A DNA stretch of 64,000 bases, from the NCBI RefSeq assembly GCF_003350475.1, contig NZ_QQAV01000007.1:1-64000 (forward strand), in the 5' to 3' direction. The translations under genes and the position numbers were made by a program. The first letter of the stretch is position 1. Each line of letters opens with the position of its first letter. This document shows, piece after piece, positions 47,128-55,463 of this stretch. The notes beneath the pieces were generated by a model. The model saw nothing but the letters and a program-made list of their open reading frames with translations, did not search any database and was not told the origin of the DNA. The DNA comes from Pseudacidovorax intermedius (lineage in GTDB: Bacteria; Pseudomonadota; Gammaproteobacteria; Burkholderiales; Burkholderiaceae_C).

Positions 47128-47958
47128 TCAGCCGCCGCGCGCGCGCCGCCCCGTGTCCGCCGCGTCCAGCCACTGGCGGGCCCGGATCAGCACGGGCTGG
47201 TCGACCATCCTGCCGTCCACGCGCACGGCGCTGCCGCCGCTGGCGGCCATGGCCTCGACCACGCGCCGGGCCCACGCCTGTTCGGCCGGTGTGGGCGCCC
47301 AGGCGGCATGCACGGTGCCCACCTGCTTCGGATGGATGCACAGCCGGCCCCCGAAGCCCAGGGCGCGCGAGCGGCGACTGTCGGCGTCCAGCACGGTGGC
47401 GTCGTCCAGCGCCGTGCAGACGCCGTCCACGGGCGGCGGCAGGCCTGCCAGCCGCGAAGCCAGCACCAGCATGCTGCGAAACGGCAGCAGGCCTTCCTCG
47501 CTCTCGATGCCGAGGTCGGCCTGGAAGTCGATGCTGCCGAAGGCCAGCCGTGCCACGCCCGGCGCGCGGGCGATCTCCTGGGCCAGGGCGATGCCACGGG
47601 CCGTCTCCACCAGGGCGAGCAGCGGGCAGTCGGCCGCCGTGGCCGCGGCGAGCAGGGCGGGCGGAAGCACCTCGGCCTTGGGCACCATCAGCCCCGCCAG
47701 ACCCGGCCGGCCGATGAGCTGCAGGTCGCCCGCGAAGGCCGCCGTGTCGCAGGCATTGATGCGCACCCACACCGGTCGCTCGGCCGACAGCCAGCCGGCC
47801 ACCGCCGCCCGGGCGGCGTCCTTGTCGTGCGGCGCGACGGCGTCCTCCAGGTCGAGGATGACGGCGTCGGCGTCGCTGTCCCAGGCCTTGGCGAAGCGCT
47901 CGGGCCGGTCGCCCGGCACGAAGAGGTAGCTGCGCGGCGGACGGTGCGGGGCGGCCAT
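47128..47958 (-). CDS. HpcH/HpaI aldolase/citrate lyase family protein (CitE-like)
   Basis: A 276-residue TIM barrel of the CitE branch. Visible motifs are VILDLEDAVAPHDK, the CoA/acid-binding R67 (VWVRINAC), E118 (ALVETARGIAL) and metal-binding D144/D148 (FGSIDFQADLG). Free-standing CitE-like proteins cleave malyl-, citramalyl- or methylmalyl-CoA. Together with the CoA-transferase at 49325 this suggests use of a C4-C6 hydroxy-dicarboxylate through its CoA ester. The ATG overlaps the stop of a tiny upstream frame (TGATG at 47956-47960). Confidence 0.88.
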   Translation of the reverse strand: MAAPHRPPRSYLFVPGDRPERFAKAWDSDADAVILDLEDAVAPHDKDAARAAVAGWLSAERPVWVRINACDTAAFAGDLQLIGRPGLAGLMVPKAEVLPPALLAAATAADCPLLALVETARGIALAQEIARAPGVARLAFGSIDFQADLGIESEEGLLPFRSMLVLASRLAGLPPPVDGVCTALDDATVLDADSRRSRALGFGGRLCIHPKQVGTVHAAWAPTPAEQAWARRVVEAMAASGGSAVRVDGRMVDQPVLIRARQWLDAADTGRRARGG

Positions 47959-48053
47959 CAGACGGTGCGCCCGCCGTCCACTGGCGACGGCACGGATGGC
48001 AGGGGAGCGTGCGTCGCGCCCGTTCGCGGGCAGCCAATGAATCTCTGTCGCAT
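47958..48053 (-). pseudogene. Short frame with an SDR-like C-terminus, probable gene remnant
   Basis: A 31-codon frame begins at ATG 48053 behind a perfect AGGAGG (complement of 48060-48065, 6-base spacing). It ends in PSPVDGGRTV at the stop that overlaps the CitE start. The VDGG tail is the C-terminal hallmark of short-chain dehydrogenases, while the middle of such a protein is missing. The simplest reading is an internal deletion that fused a start region to the last few codons of an SDR gene. It could still act as a leader peptide coupling translation into the CitE gene. Confidence 0.5.
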
Positions 48054-48184
48054 GTCGGGCCTCCTCTGGTGCATGGAACGTCGTGCAATGTAGGCAGCAC
48101 GGCCGCAGCCGTGAATTGGAAAGCGATCAACGCCGCCTTGCACGAACGGCAAGACAAGCCGGTAGGGCGGCAGAATCGGCCGCC

Positions 48185-49093
48185 ATGCTCCCGGACATCG
48201 ATTCCCTGGCCCTCTTCGTGCGCGCGGCCGAGCTGCGCAACCTCACCCGCGCGGCCGAGGCCAGCCACATCACCGTGCCGGCGGCCAGTCGCCGGCTCAC
48301 GCAGCTGGAGCACCAGTTCAATGCCACGCTCTTCGCGCGCCATTCGCGCGGCCTGGAGCTCACGCCGGCCGGCGAGCACCTGCTGCGCCTGGCGCGCAAC
48401 GTGATCGCCGACGTCCAGCACATGCGCGCCGAGATGGTCAACTACGCGGCCGGCAACTTCGCGGTGCTGCGGGTGCACGGCAACACCTCGGCCATGTCGC
48501 AGTTCCTGCCCGGCGACGTGGCGCGCTTCCAGGGCGACCATGCCGGGGCGCGCATCGTGCTGGAGGAATGCTGGAGCGACGAGGCCGCCCGCCGCGTGCG
48601 CGCCGGCGAGGCCGACGTGGGCGTGGTGGTGGAAGGCTGCGACGTGTCGGGCCTGTGGGTGCGGCCCTACCGCAGCGACCGGCTGGCCGCCGTCACCCGC
48701 GAAGCCGATGCGCCGGTGGGCGAGACGGTGGCCTTCGCCGACCTGCTGGACCGCGACCTTGTGGGCCTGGAGGGCAGCAGCACGCTCACGCGCCTCATCA
48801 CCGCCCAGGCCTCGGCGCAGAGCCGGCCGATGGCGCTGCGGGTGCAGGTGCGCAGCTTCGAGGCCGTGTGCCGCGCAGTGCAGGCCGGCCTGGGCGTCGG
48901 CATCCTGCCCCTGGCGGCGGCGGGCAGCTTCGCGCATGCGCTGCAGCTCAAGGTGCTGCCGCTCGCCGACGACTGGGCGGTGCGCCGCATGCAGCTGTGC
49001 ACGCGCGCCCAGCCGGCCGCGCAGACGCCGCTGGACACGCTGCTGGCGCACCTGGAGGCCTGCGCGGCGACGCCCCAGGAGCGGGGCGGCTGA
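48185..49093 (+). CDS. LysR-family transcriptional regulator
   Basis: A 302-residue LysR protein opening MLPDIDSLALFVRAAELRNLTRAAEA, with helix-turn-helix ASHITVPAASRRLTQLE and a LysR substrate domain. ATG at 48185 is supported by the family N-terminus; the upstream extension is unrelated. It diverges from the CitE-like gene with about 130 bases to the remnant start, so it probably controls that gene, and it is followed co-directionally by the CoA-transferase gene after 231 bases. Confidence 0.9.
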   Translation: MLPDIDSLALFVRAAELRNLTRAAEASHITVPAASRRLTQLEHQFNATLFARHSRGLELTPAGEHLLRLARNVIADVQHMRAEMVNYAAGNFAVLRVHGNTSAMSQFLPGDVARFQGDHAGARIVLEECWSDEAARRVRAGEADVGVVVEGCDVSGLWVRPYRSDRLAAVTREADAPVGETVAFADLLDRDLVGLEGSSTLTRLITAQASAQSRPMALRVQVRSFEAVCRAVQAGLGVGILPLAAAGSFAHALQLKVLPLADDWAVRRMQLCTRAQPAAQTPLDTLLAHLEACAATPQERGG

Positions 49094-49096
49094 GGG

Positions 49097-49118
49097 GTGC
49101 CCGCAGGCGCAGGGGCAC
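49097..49118 (+). terminator. Hairpin after the LysR gene
   Basis: GTGCCC (49097-49102) and GGGCAC (49113-49118) form a 6-bp stem with a 10-base loop starting 4 bases after the stop, followed by only two T. This is a candidate weak terminator. Confidence 0.35.
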
Positions 49119-49265
49119 TTCAGCGGTCAACTGCGCGGGCTCACCCCGTTCTCGCTCTGCAGGGCCGGCACCCGCTCGAACGCCGACACCTTGTCGGTGC
49201 CCATGCAGCCGGCCAGATACCGGCTCGTCCCGCTTTGGGGAAGGGCTGCCTTGCCTGCCCCGCAA

Positions 49266-49323
49266 GGCTGGATTTGCACGAAAGCAATTCCGGCGCAGGG
49301 CGGCGCGCTTCCAGAATCCAGCC
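49266..49323 (+). promoter_or_regulatory. Structured leader abutting the CoA-transferase start
   Basis: GGCTGGATT (49266-49274) and AATCCAGCC (49315-49323) form a perfect 9-bp stem enclosing 40 bases, with an inner TTGC/GCAA hairpin. It ends 1 base before the ATG and no ribosome-binding site is visible. Another hairpin, CCGACA/TGTCGG, lies at 49183-49197. I recognise no known riboswitch. The gap 49094-49324 otherwise holds no clear gene. Confidence 0.35.
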
Positions 49324-49324
49324 C

Positions 49325-50563
49325 ATGACGACCCATGACCAAGCCCCGGACCCGACTTCCTCCCGCGCCGCCGACCGCCGGCCCGCCGGCCCGCTGGAGG
49401 GCGTCCTCGTGGTGGCCCTGGAACAGGCCGTGGCCGCGCCCTACTGCAGCAGCCGCCTGGCCGATGCCGGCGCCCGGGTCATCAAGATCGAACGCAGCGA
49501 GGGCGACTTCGCCCGCGGCTACGACCGCACCGTGGGCGGCGAATCGTCGTACTGGGTGTGGATCAACCGGGGCAAGGAATCCATCGCGCTCGACGTCAAG
49601 AAGGCCGACGACCTGGCCCTGCTGAAGCGCCTGCTCGCCCGCGCCGACGTGTTCATCCAGAACCTGGCGCCCGGCGCCACGGAGCGCCTGGGCATCGGCT
49701 CGGCCACGCTGCGCGAGCGCCACCCGCGCCTCATCACCTGCGACATCACCGGCTACGGCGACGAGGGCGCGCTGCGCGAGCTCAAGGCCTACGACCTGCT
49801 GGTGCAGGCCGAGAGCGGCCTGGTGTCGGTGAGCGGTGCGCCGGGCGAATGGGGCCGCATCGGCGTGTCGCTGTGCGACATCGCGGCGGGCATGAATGCG
49901 CTGATCGGCATTCATCAGGCGCTGATGCAGCGCGAGCGCACCGGGGAGGGCGCGGCGGTGAAGGTGTCGCTGTTCGGCTCGGCCGCCGAGCTGATGAGCG
50001 TGCCCTACCTGCAGACCCGCTACGGCGGCAGCGCGCCCCAGCGGGTGGGCCTCAGGCATCCGACCATTGCGCCCTATGGTGCCTTCCGCTGTGCCGATGG
50101 CCGCGACATCGTGCTGTCGATCCAGAACGAGCGCGAGTGGGCCGACTTCTGCCGCACCGTGCTGCAGCGGCCCGAGCTGCTGCAGGACCCGCGCTGCGCC
50201 GGCAACGCGGTGCGCGTGGCCAACCGGGCCTATGTGGACGGCGCGGTGGCCGAGGTGTTCGCCGCCCAGACCAGCGAGGAGATGCGCCGGCGCCTGAGGC
50301 AGGCCCAGACCGCCTACGGCAGCATCAATTCGGTGGACGACCTGATCGCCCACCCCCAGCTGAAGACGCGGCCCATGGCCGTCAACGGCATGACGGCCCA
50401 GGTGCCCGCATCGCCCTGGTCGGTGCCGTGGGAGTCCGCCGAGTTCGCGCCTGCACCCGCGCTGGATGCGCAGGGCAGTGCGATCCGCCGCGAGTTCGGG
50501 AACGCCGCTGCGACTGTGGACGCCTCGCCCGTCTCAGCCGGCGGCCGGGGCGCCATCGTCTGA
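49325..50563 (+). CDS. CaiB/BaiF-family CoA-transferase
   Basis: A 412-residue class III CoA-transferase. The catalytic aspartate is D157 (ELKAYDLLVQAESGL), and the family opening GPLEGVLVVALEQAVAAPYCS is clear. These enzymes move CoA from a donor acyl-CoA to an acid through an aspartyl intermediate. The residues around the active site resemble the mesaconyl/citramalyl-type branch, which would suit the CitE-like lyase at 47128. The last 30 bases overlap the end of the convergent GntR gene. Confidence 0.87.
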   Translation: MTTHDQAPDPTSSRAADRRPAGPLEGVLVVALEQAVAAPYCSSRLADAGARVIKIERSEGDFARGYDRTVGGESSYWVWINRGKESIALDVKKADDLALLKRLLARADVFIQNLAPGATERLGIGSATLRERHPRLITCDITGYGDEGALRELKAYDLLVQAESGLVSVSGAPGEWGRIGVSLCDIAAGMNALIGIHQALMQRERTGEGAAVKVSLFGSAAELMSVPYLQTRYGGSAPQRVGLRHPTIAPYGAFRCADGRDIVLSIQNEREWADFCRTVLQRPELLQDPRCAGNAVRVANRAYVDGAVAEVFAAQTSEEMRRRLRQAQTAYGSINSVDDLIAHPQLKTRPMAVNGMTAQVPASPWSVPWESAEFAPAPALDAQGSAIRREFGNAAATVDASPVSAGGRGAIV

Positions 50564-51265
50564 ACGGCGCGAAGGGCGCAGCCCCGGCGCGTCCTTGCCG
50601 GCGTCGAGCAACGCCTCGTAGTTGCGACGGAGGATGAGGCCGGCGTAGTAGACGTGCTCGCGCATCAGCAGCTCGGCACGCGCGGCGTCGCCGCCGATCA
50701 CTGCCTCGACGATGCGGTGATGGTCGCCGTGCGAGCGCAGGATGATCGGATGGTCGTCCCACAGGATGATGCGGTCCGACGCGAAAGGGATGTTCTGCGC
50801 CTGCTCGGCGAAGCGGCAGACCCAGTCGTTGCCCGAGGCCTCGAGCAGCGTGTCGTGGATCTCGACATTCATCCGCTGGTAGGGCTCGTGGTCCGCCGGC
50901 TCCAACCGGCCCTTGGCCAGGATCGCGTCGCCGATGGCCAGGTTCTCGCGCAGGCGCCCGACCTGTGCGGCGTCCAGACCGCGCTGGGCCGCATTGCGGC
51001 AGGCCAGCCCCTCCAGCACCGACCGCACCTCGTAGGCCGCCGCGATCGCCTCCAGGTCGAAGCCGCGCACCACATAGCCGCGCTTGGGCTGGTGGTCGAT
51101 GAGGCCTTCGCTGGCGAGCGTGGCCAGTGCCGCGCGCACGGGCGTGCGCGACACCTGCAGCTGCTGTGCAAGCGGCAGTTCCTCCAGCCGGGTCAGGGGC
51201 TTGAACTGGCCATGGAGGATCCAGTCGCGGAGCGTGTCCGTGACGTTCTGAGCCAGCGTCTTCAT
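50534..51265 (-). CDS. GntR-family regulator (FCD subfamily)
   Basis: A 243-residue regulator with helix-turn-helix LPLAQQLQVSRTPVRAALATL and the FCD domain (about 80-215; conserved RMNVEIHDTLLEASGN and H-rich SHGDHHRIVEA). ATG 51265 is preceded by AGAGGG; the longer frame from 51328 crosses the operator region. It diverges from the SDR-Liv operon at 51403 and most likely represses it and itself through the repeats at 51297-51367. Confidence 0.9.
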   Translation of the reverse strand: MKTLAQNVTDTLRDWILHGQFKPLTRLEELPLAQQLQVSRTPVRAALATLASEGLIDHQPKRGYVVRGFDLEAIAAAYEVRSVLEGLACRNAAQRGLDAAQVGRLRENLAIGDAILAKGRLEPADHEPYQRMNVEIHDTLLEASGNDWVCRFAEQAQNIPFASDRIILWDDHPIILRSHGDHHRIVEAVIGGDAARAELLMREHVYYAGLILRRNYEALLDAGKDAPGLRPSRRSDDGAPAAG

Positions 51266-51296
51266 CGGAATACCCTCTGTTCCTAGTCGGCATTGA

Positions 51297-51367
51297 GTAT
51301 ACATGTAAGGCCTAAAACGCCGATTCAACGGGTTAACCCGGACGTTTTATTCGTATCAGGTATACAT
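51297..51367. promoter_or_regulatory. Divergent operator region with repeated GTATACAT and nested palindromes
   Basis: GTATACAT occurs at 51297-51304 and 51360-51367, 63 bp apart, about six helical turns. Between them are the 12-bp perfect palindrome CGGGTTAACCCG (51329-51340) and the inverted pair TAAAACG (51313-51319) / CGTTTTA (51343-51349). This is the likely binding region of the divergent GntR regulator. Confidence 0.6.
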
Positions 51368-51402
51368 AATCCGCCGCCTGTGACGAACCGACGGAGACAA
51401 CG

Positions 51403-52254
51403 TTGAACGATTCCCCGGCCGCTGGCCCGAATTGGCTTGGCCTGACCGACCGCGTCTGCGTGGTGACCGGCGCCGCTGGCGGCATCGGCACCGAGGTGGC
51501 GCGGCAGCTGCTGGGCGCCGGCGCGCGCGTGGCCCTGCTCGACCTCGACGGTGCCCAGGCGGCCCGCGCGCTGGACACGCTGGGCGCCCCCGCCGGCCGC
51601 GCCATCGCGCTGGCCTGCGACGTGAGCCGGGAAGCCAGCGTGCAGGCCGCGGCCGAGGCCGTGCACCGCCAGCTCGGGCCCGCGCAGGTGCTGGTCAACA
51701 ACGCCGGTGCGCTGTACGCGGGCGCGTTGCTGGACCTGCCCATCGATCGGTGGAACCAGCTGCTGGCCGTCAACCTGGGCGGCTATCTGCTGTGCGCCCA
51801 GCAGTTCGGCCGCCAGATGCGCGAGCAGGGCGGCGGGGCGATGGTGCATGTGGGCTCCATATCCGGCAGCGTGCCCCAGCCCTTCAGCGGTGCCTACAGC
51901 GTCAGCAAGGCCGGTGTGGCCATGCTGTCGCGCCTGCTGGCGGTGGAGCTGGCCGAAAGCCGCATCCGCAGCAACCTCGTCAGCCCCGCCATGATCCGCA
52001 CCCCCATGAGCGAGGGCATCTATGCCCAGGACGCCGTGCGCACGCTGCGCGAGCGCATCGTGCCGGCCGGCCGCATCGGCACGCCCGCAGACATCGCCCA
52101 GGCGGTGCTGTTCCTGGCGAGCGACCAGGCCGCCTATGTCAACGGCCAGGAGATCCTGGTCGACGGCGGCCTCACCCAGACCTGGCTGGGGCTGATCCCC
52201 CGGCCCGGATTCCAGAAAGAGGACGCCGCAGCGCCTGCCGCCGTGCAGGCCTGA
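51403..52254 (+). CDS. SDR-family oxidoreductase
   Basis: A 283-residue classical short-chain dehydrogenase with TGAAGGIG (22-29), NNAG (99-102) and the triad S152, Y165, K169. It starts at TTG 51403, 6 bases after GGAG (51393-51396); no ATG exists in the conserved N-terminal region. It carries an unusual 25-residue tail after ILVDGG. As first gene of the operon controlled by the GntR regulator it probably oxidises a hydroxyl on the imported compound. Confidence 0.87.
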   Translation: MNDSPAAGPNWLGLTDRVCVVTGAAGGIGTEVARQLLGAGARVALLDLDGAQAARALDTLGAPAGRAIALACDVSREASVQAAAEAVHRQLGPAQVLVNNAGALYAGALLDLPIDRWNQLLAVNLGGYLLCAQQFGRQMREQGGGAMVHVGSISGSVPQPFSGAYSVSKAGVAMLSRLLAVELAESRIRSNLVSPAMIRTPMSEGIYAQDAVRTLRERIVPAGRIGTPADIAQAVLFLASDQAAYVNGQEILVDGGLTQTWLGLIPRPGFQKEDAAAPAAVQA

Positions 52255-52292
52255 CGCCGCGTTCCGCCCCCATCCATCCCAAGGAGACACGC

Positions 52293-53501
52293 ATGACCCC
52301 CCTGTTCAAGAGACTGCTTGCCGCCGCGCTCACGGCCGCGGCCTTCGGCGCCCAGGCGCAGGCCGAGCCCGGCCTGACCGACAAGACCATCCGCATCGGC
52401 ATGTTCGGCCCGCTCTCGGGCAACTCGATGGCCTACGGCTTCGACGTGATCAACGCCGCCAAGATGTACTACGACAAGGTCAACAAGGAAGGCGGCATCC
52501 ACGGCCGGCAGATCGAGCTGGTGGTCGAGGACGACCGCTGCAATGCCAACGACCTGCTGGCCGCGGTCAAGAAGCTGACCGAACAGGACAAGGTCTTCCT
52601 GCTCAATGGCGGCTCGTGCTCGGGCCCGGTGGTGGGCGCGCGCGAGTACGTGGAGCGCTCGCAGATCCCGATGGTGATGCTCAACGCCTCGGGCGACGGC
52701 GCGCTGTATCCGCCGTCCAAGTACATCTACGGCGCCTTCTCGATCTCCCAGCGTGCGGTGGGCGGCTCCATGGTGCAGTTCGCGGCCGAGCACCTCAAGG
52801 CCAAGAAGATCGGCTACCTCAACCATGACGACGCCTACGGCGGCTGGAACCTGGAGGCCGCCGAATTCCAGGCCAAGAAGGTGGGCGCCACGCTGCAGGT
52901 GCAGTCCATCAATCCCAACATCACCGACGTAACGGCGCCGATGCTCAAGATCCGCGCCGCCAACCCCGACGTGCTGCTGGTCACCACCTACGCCCGTCCC
53001 GTGAGCCTGCTGGTCAAGAAGGCGCAGGAGCTGGGCTGGAACAAGCCCATCGTGATCGCCGTCAACGGCACGGCCGACCTCAAGCAGCTGGTCGAGAACG
53101 TGGGCAGCAAGGACGCCTTCAAGAACGTCTACCTGCAGGAGGTGATGCTGGACGTGGCCGGGGGCGACAAGCTCAAGTGGGTGTACGACATGTACAAGCA
53201 GTACTACCCCGAGCTGGCCGCCAAGCCCGGCTATCCGCAGACCTACATGCCCTACGGCATCCCCTCGGCGATGGCGGTGGTCAATGCGCTGAAGGCCGCC
53301 GGCCCGCAGCCCACGCGCGAGAAGTTCCTGGACGCCATGTCGAAGACCAACTTCGACTCCAAGGTGATGGCCGGCCCCATCGTCTTCACGCCGTCGGACC
53401 ATGCGGCGCAGAAGTCCGCCATCTACCTGAAGTTCGACGGCGAGAACAAGACGGTCGTGCCCGGCAGCTATGCCAGCGCCTGGACCTACCAGCCCAAGTG
53501 A
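52293..53501 (+). CDS. ABC transporter substrate-binding protein (LivK type)
   Basis: A 402-residue type I binding protein. A signal peptide ends near residue 24 (FGAQAQA), followed by KTIRIGMFGPLSGNSMAYGFDV. An AAGGAG ribosome-binding site precedes the ATG by 7 bases. The internal NGGSCSGPVVGAREYVERSQIP block is typical of receptors in aromatic-acid or amide Liv clusters rather than true leucine receptors. It is followed by a GC-rich palindrome at 53525-53540 and then by the permease genes. Confidence 0.9.
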   Translation: MTPLFKRLLAAALTAAAFGAQAQAEPGLTDKTIRIGMFGPLSGNSMAYGFDVINAAKMYYDKVNKEGGIHGRQIELVVEDDRCNANDLLAAVKKLTEQDKVFLLNGGSCSGPVVGAREYVERSQIPMVMLNASGDGALYPPSKYIYGAFSISQRAVGGSMVQFAAEHLKAKKIGYLNHDDAYGGWNLEAAEFQAKKVGATLQVQSINPNITDVTAPMLKIRAANPDVLLVTTYARPVSLLVKKAQELGWNKPIVIAVNGTADLKQLVENVGSKDAFKNVYLQEVMLDVAGGDKLKWVYDMYKQYYPELAAKPGYPQTYMPYGIPSAMAVVNALKAAGPQPTREKFLDAMSKTNFDSKVMAGPIVFTPSDHAAQKSAIYLKFDGENKTVVPGSYASAWTYQPK

Positions 53502-53524
53502 GCGCCCCGCATCGCCACCACCGG

Positions 53525-53540
53525 CCGCCCCGCGGGGCGG
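53525..53540 (+). other. Intercistronic palindrome between livK- and livH-type genes
   Basis: A perfect 16-bp palindrome (CCGCCCCGCGGGGCGG) lies in the 70-base gap after the binding-protein gene. It may stabilise the upstream message or reduce read-through into the permease genes. Confidence 0.45.
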
Positions 53541-53571
53541 TCCCCTTGCCACCGACGAACAGGGTCCGTGC

Positions 53572-54474
53572 ATGAGCCTCGATGAAGTCTGGCTGTTCCT
53601 CCAGCAGGGTCTGCTGTCGGGCCTGGTGACCGGCAGCGTGTACGCGCTGCTGGCGCTGGCCATCGTCGCCATCTTCAAGACCACCGACGTGCCCAACTTC
53701 GCCCAGGGCGAGATGTTGATGATGGCGGGCTACGTCGCCCTCAGCCTGCTGCTGCTGGTCAAGCTGCCCTATGCCGCGGTGATCCCCATCACGCTGGTCG
53801 CCATGGCCGTGGGCGGGGCGCTGTTCCAGCGCGTGGTGATGGAACGCGTCACCCGCTCGCGCGGCGTCGGCGTGCAACTGGTCATCGCGACGCTGGGCCT
53901 GGCCTACCTGCTCAAGGGCCTGGTGCGGCAGACCGGCCTGGGCGACACGCCCCGGTCGCTGCCGTCCCTGGTCTCCAACGACACGGTGATGATCGGCGAC
54001 GCTGCGCTCACGCACCTGGACATCGCCATCTTCGGCGTGGCCGTGGCGGTGATGCTGCTGATCTACTTCATGTTCACGCACACCCGCATCGGCAAGGCCA
54101 TGCGCGCGGTGGGCATGAACCCCAAGGCGGCGCAGATCGTGGGCATCCGGCTGTCGAGCATCCGCATGATGGTGTGGGCGCTCGCGGGCCTGATCGCCGG
54201 CATTGCCGCGCTGCTGATCACGCCGAAAGTGCTGGTCACGCCCGACATCGCGCACATCGCCATCCTGGCTTATGCGGCGGCCATCGTGGGCGGCTTCACC
54301 AGCCTGCCGGGCGCCGTGCTGGGTGGCCTGCTGATCGGCGTGGTCGAGAACATGGTGGGCCTGTTCATCTCGACGAACGCCATCGTGGTCGCGCCCTTCC
54401 TGGCGATCCTCGTGACGCTGATCGTGCGGCCCCAGGGCCTGCTCGGCGGCAAGGTGCAGGTGAAGAAAGTATGA
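53572..54474 (+). CDS. livH: Branched-chain amino acid-type ABC permease (LivH)
   Basis: A 300-residue membrane protein with about eight hydrophobic segments. NFAQGEMLMMAGYVAL is the LivH hallmark, and AAIVGGFTSLPGAVLGGLLIG with a terminal VRPQGLLGG closes it. ATG 53572 gives the usual LivH N-terminus (SLDEVWLFLQQGLLSGL). It overlaps livM by 4 bases. Confidence 0.92.
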   Translation: MSLDEVWLFLQQGLLSGLVTGSVYALLALAIVAIFKTTDVPNFAQGEMLMMAGYVALSLLLLVKLPYAAVIPITLVAMAVGGALFQRVVMERVTRSRGVGVQLVIATLGLAYLLKGLVRQTGLGDTPRSLPSLVSNDTVMIGDAALTHLDIAIFGVAVAVMLLIYFMFTHTRIGKAMRAVGMNPKAAQIVGIRLSSIRMMVWALAGLIAGIAALLITPKVLVTPDIAHIAILAYAAAIVGGFTSLPGAVLGGLLIGVVENMVGLFISTNAIVVAPFLAILVTLIVRPQGLLGGKVQVKKV

Positions 54475-55463
54475 CGACCCCCACCCGACGTTTCCCCCTG
54501 GACGCCTGGGCCCTGGCCGTGCTGGCCGCGGTGCTCTGTGCGATTCCCTTCTTCGCCAGCGGCTACGTGCTGTACGTGGTGAACCTGCTGATGGTCTTCG
54601 TGATCCTGGCGCTGGGCATGCACGTGGTGATCGGCGAGGCCGGACAGTTCGCCCTTTCGCACACGGCCTTCTACGGCATCGGCATCTATGTCGCCGGGCT
54701 CATCAACACGCACTGGCATCCGCCCTTCGTGCTGTCGATCCTGGCGGGCGGTCTGGTCTCGGCGGCCCTGGGCTACGTGATCGGTCTGCTGGCGCTGCGC
54801 ATGCGCGACATCTACCTCGCGCTGGCCACCTTCGCCTTCGGCGAGGCCATGCAGTGGGTATTCCTCAACTGGGAGTCGGTGACGGGCGGCTCCAACGGCA
54901 TGCGCATGCAGCCGGCGCAGATGCTGGGCCTCACGCTCACCAACGACCTGCAGGCCTACCCCTTCGTGGTGGGCATCGCGGCCTTGATGCTGGGCGTGAC
55001 GGTGTGGCTGTCGCGCTCGCAGTTCGGCTCGGCCCTGCGCGCGGTGCGCGAAAGCGACGTTGCTGCGATGGCCATGGGCATCGATGCGCGGGCGATGAAG
55101 CAGTCGGCCTTCGCGGTGTCGGCCGCCTTCGCCGGCATCGCGGGCGGCACCTACACGCTGTTCATCTCCTTCATCCATCCGGAAAGCCTGGGCTTCCAGA
55201 CCACGATCCTCATCCTCACGATGGTGGTGGTCGGCGGCATCGGCTCGGTGCGCGGCGCGGTGGCGGGCGCGCTGGCCTTCGGCATCATCTCCGAGATGCT
55301 GCGCCAGGCACTGTCGATCCAGGAGATCCTGTACGGCGCCATCCTGCTGGGCTTCATGATGTTCAGGCCGCGCGGGCTCTTCGCCGATGCGAAGAAGCGC
55401 ATTGCACGTTCGCACGGGCAGGCGGCCGCCGGCGCCGCCGCACTCAAGGGCGGTGCCGCATGA
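54471..55463 (+). CDS. livM: Branched-chain amino acid-type ABC permease (LivM)
   Basis: A 330-residue permease partner. The LivM pattern VVIGEAGQFALSHTAFYGIGIY is intact and VVVGGIGSVRGAVAGA precedes FRPRGLFADAKKR. An alanine/glycine-rich cytoplasmic tail of about 15 residues follows. Start and stop overlap the flanking genes by 4 bases each. Confidence 0.92.
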   Translation: MTTPTRRFPLDAWALAVLAAVLCAIPFFASGYVLYVVNLLMVFVILALGMHVVIGEAGQFALSHTAFYGIGIYVAGLINTHWHPPFVLSILAGGLVSAALGYVIGLLALRMRDIYLALATFAFGEAMQWVFLNWESVTGGSNGMRMQPAQMLGLTLTNDLQAYPFVVGIAALMLGVTVWLSRSQFGSALRAVRESDVAAMAMGIDARAMKQSAFAVSAAFAGIAGGTYTLFISFIHPESLGFQTTILILTMVVVGGIGSVRGAVAGALAFGIISEMLRQALSIQEILYGAILLGFMMFRPRGLFADAKKRIARSHGQAAAGAAALKGGAA

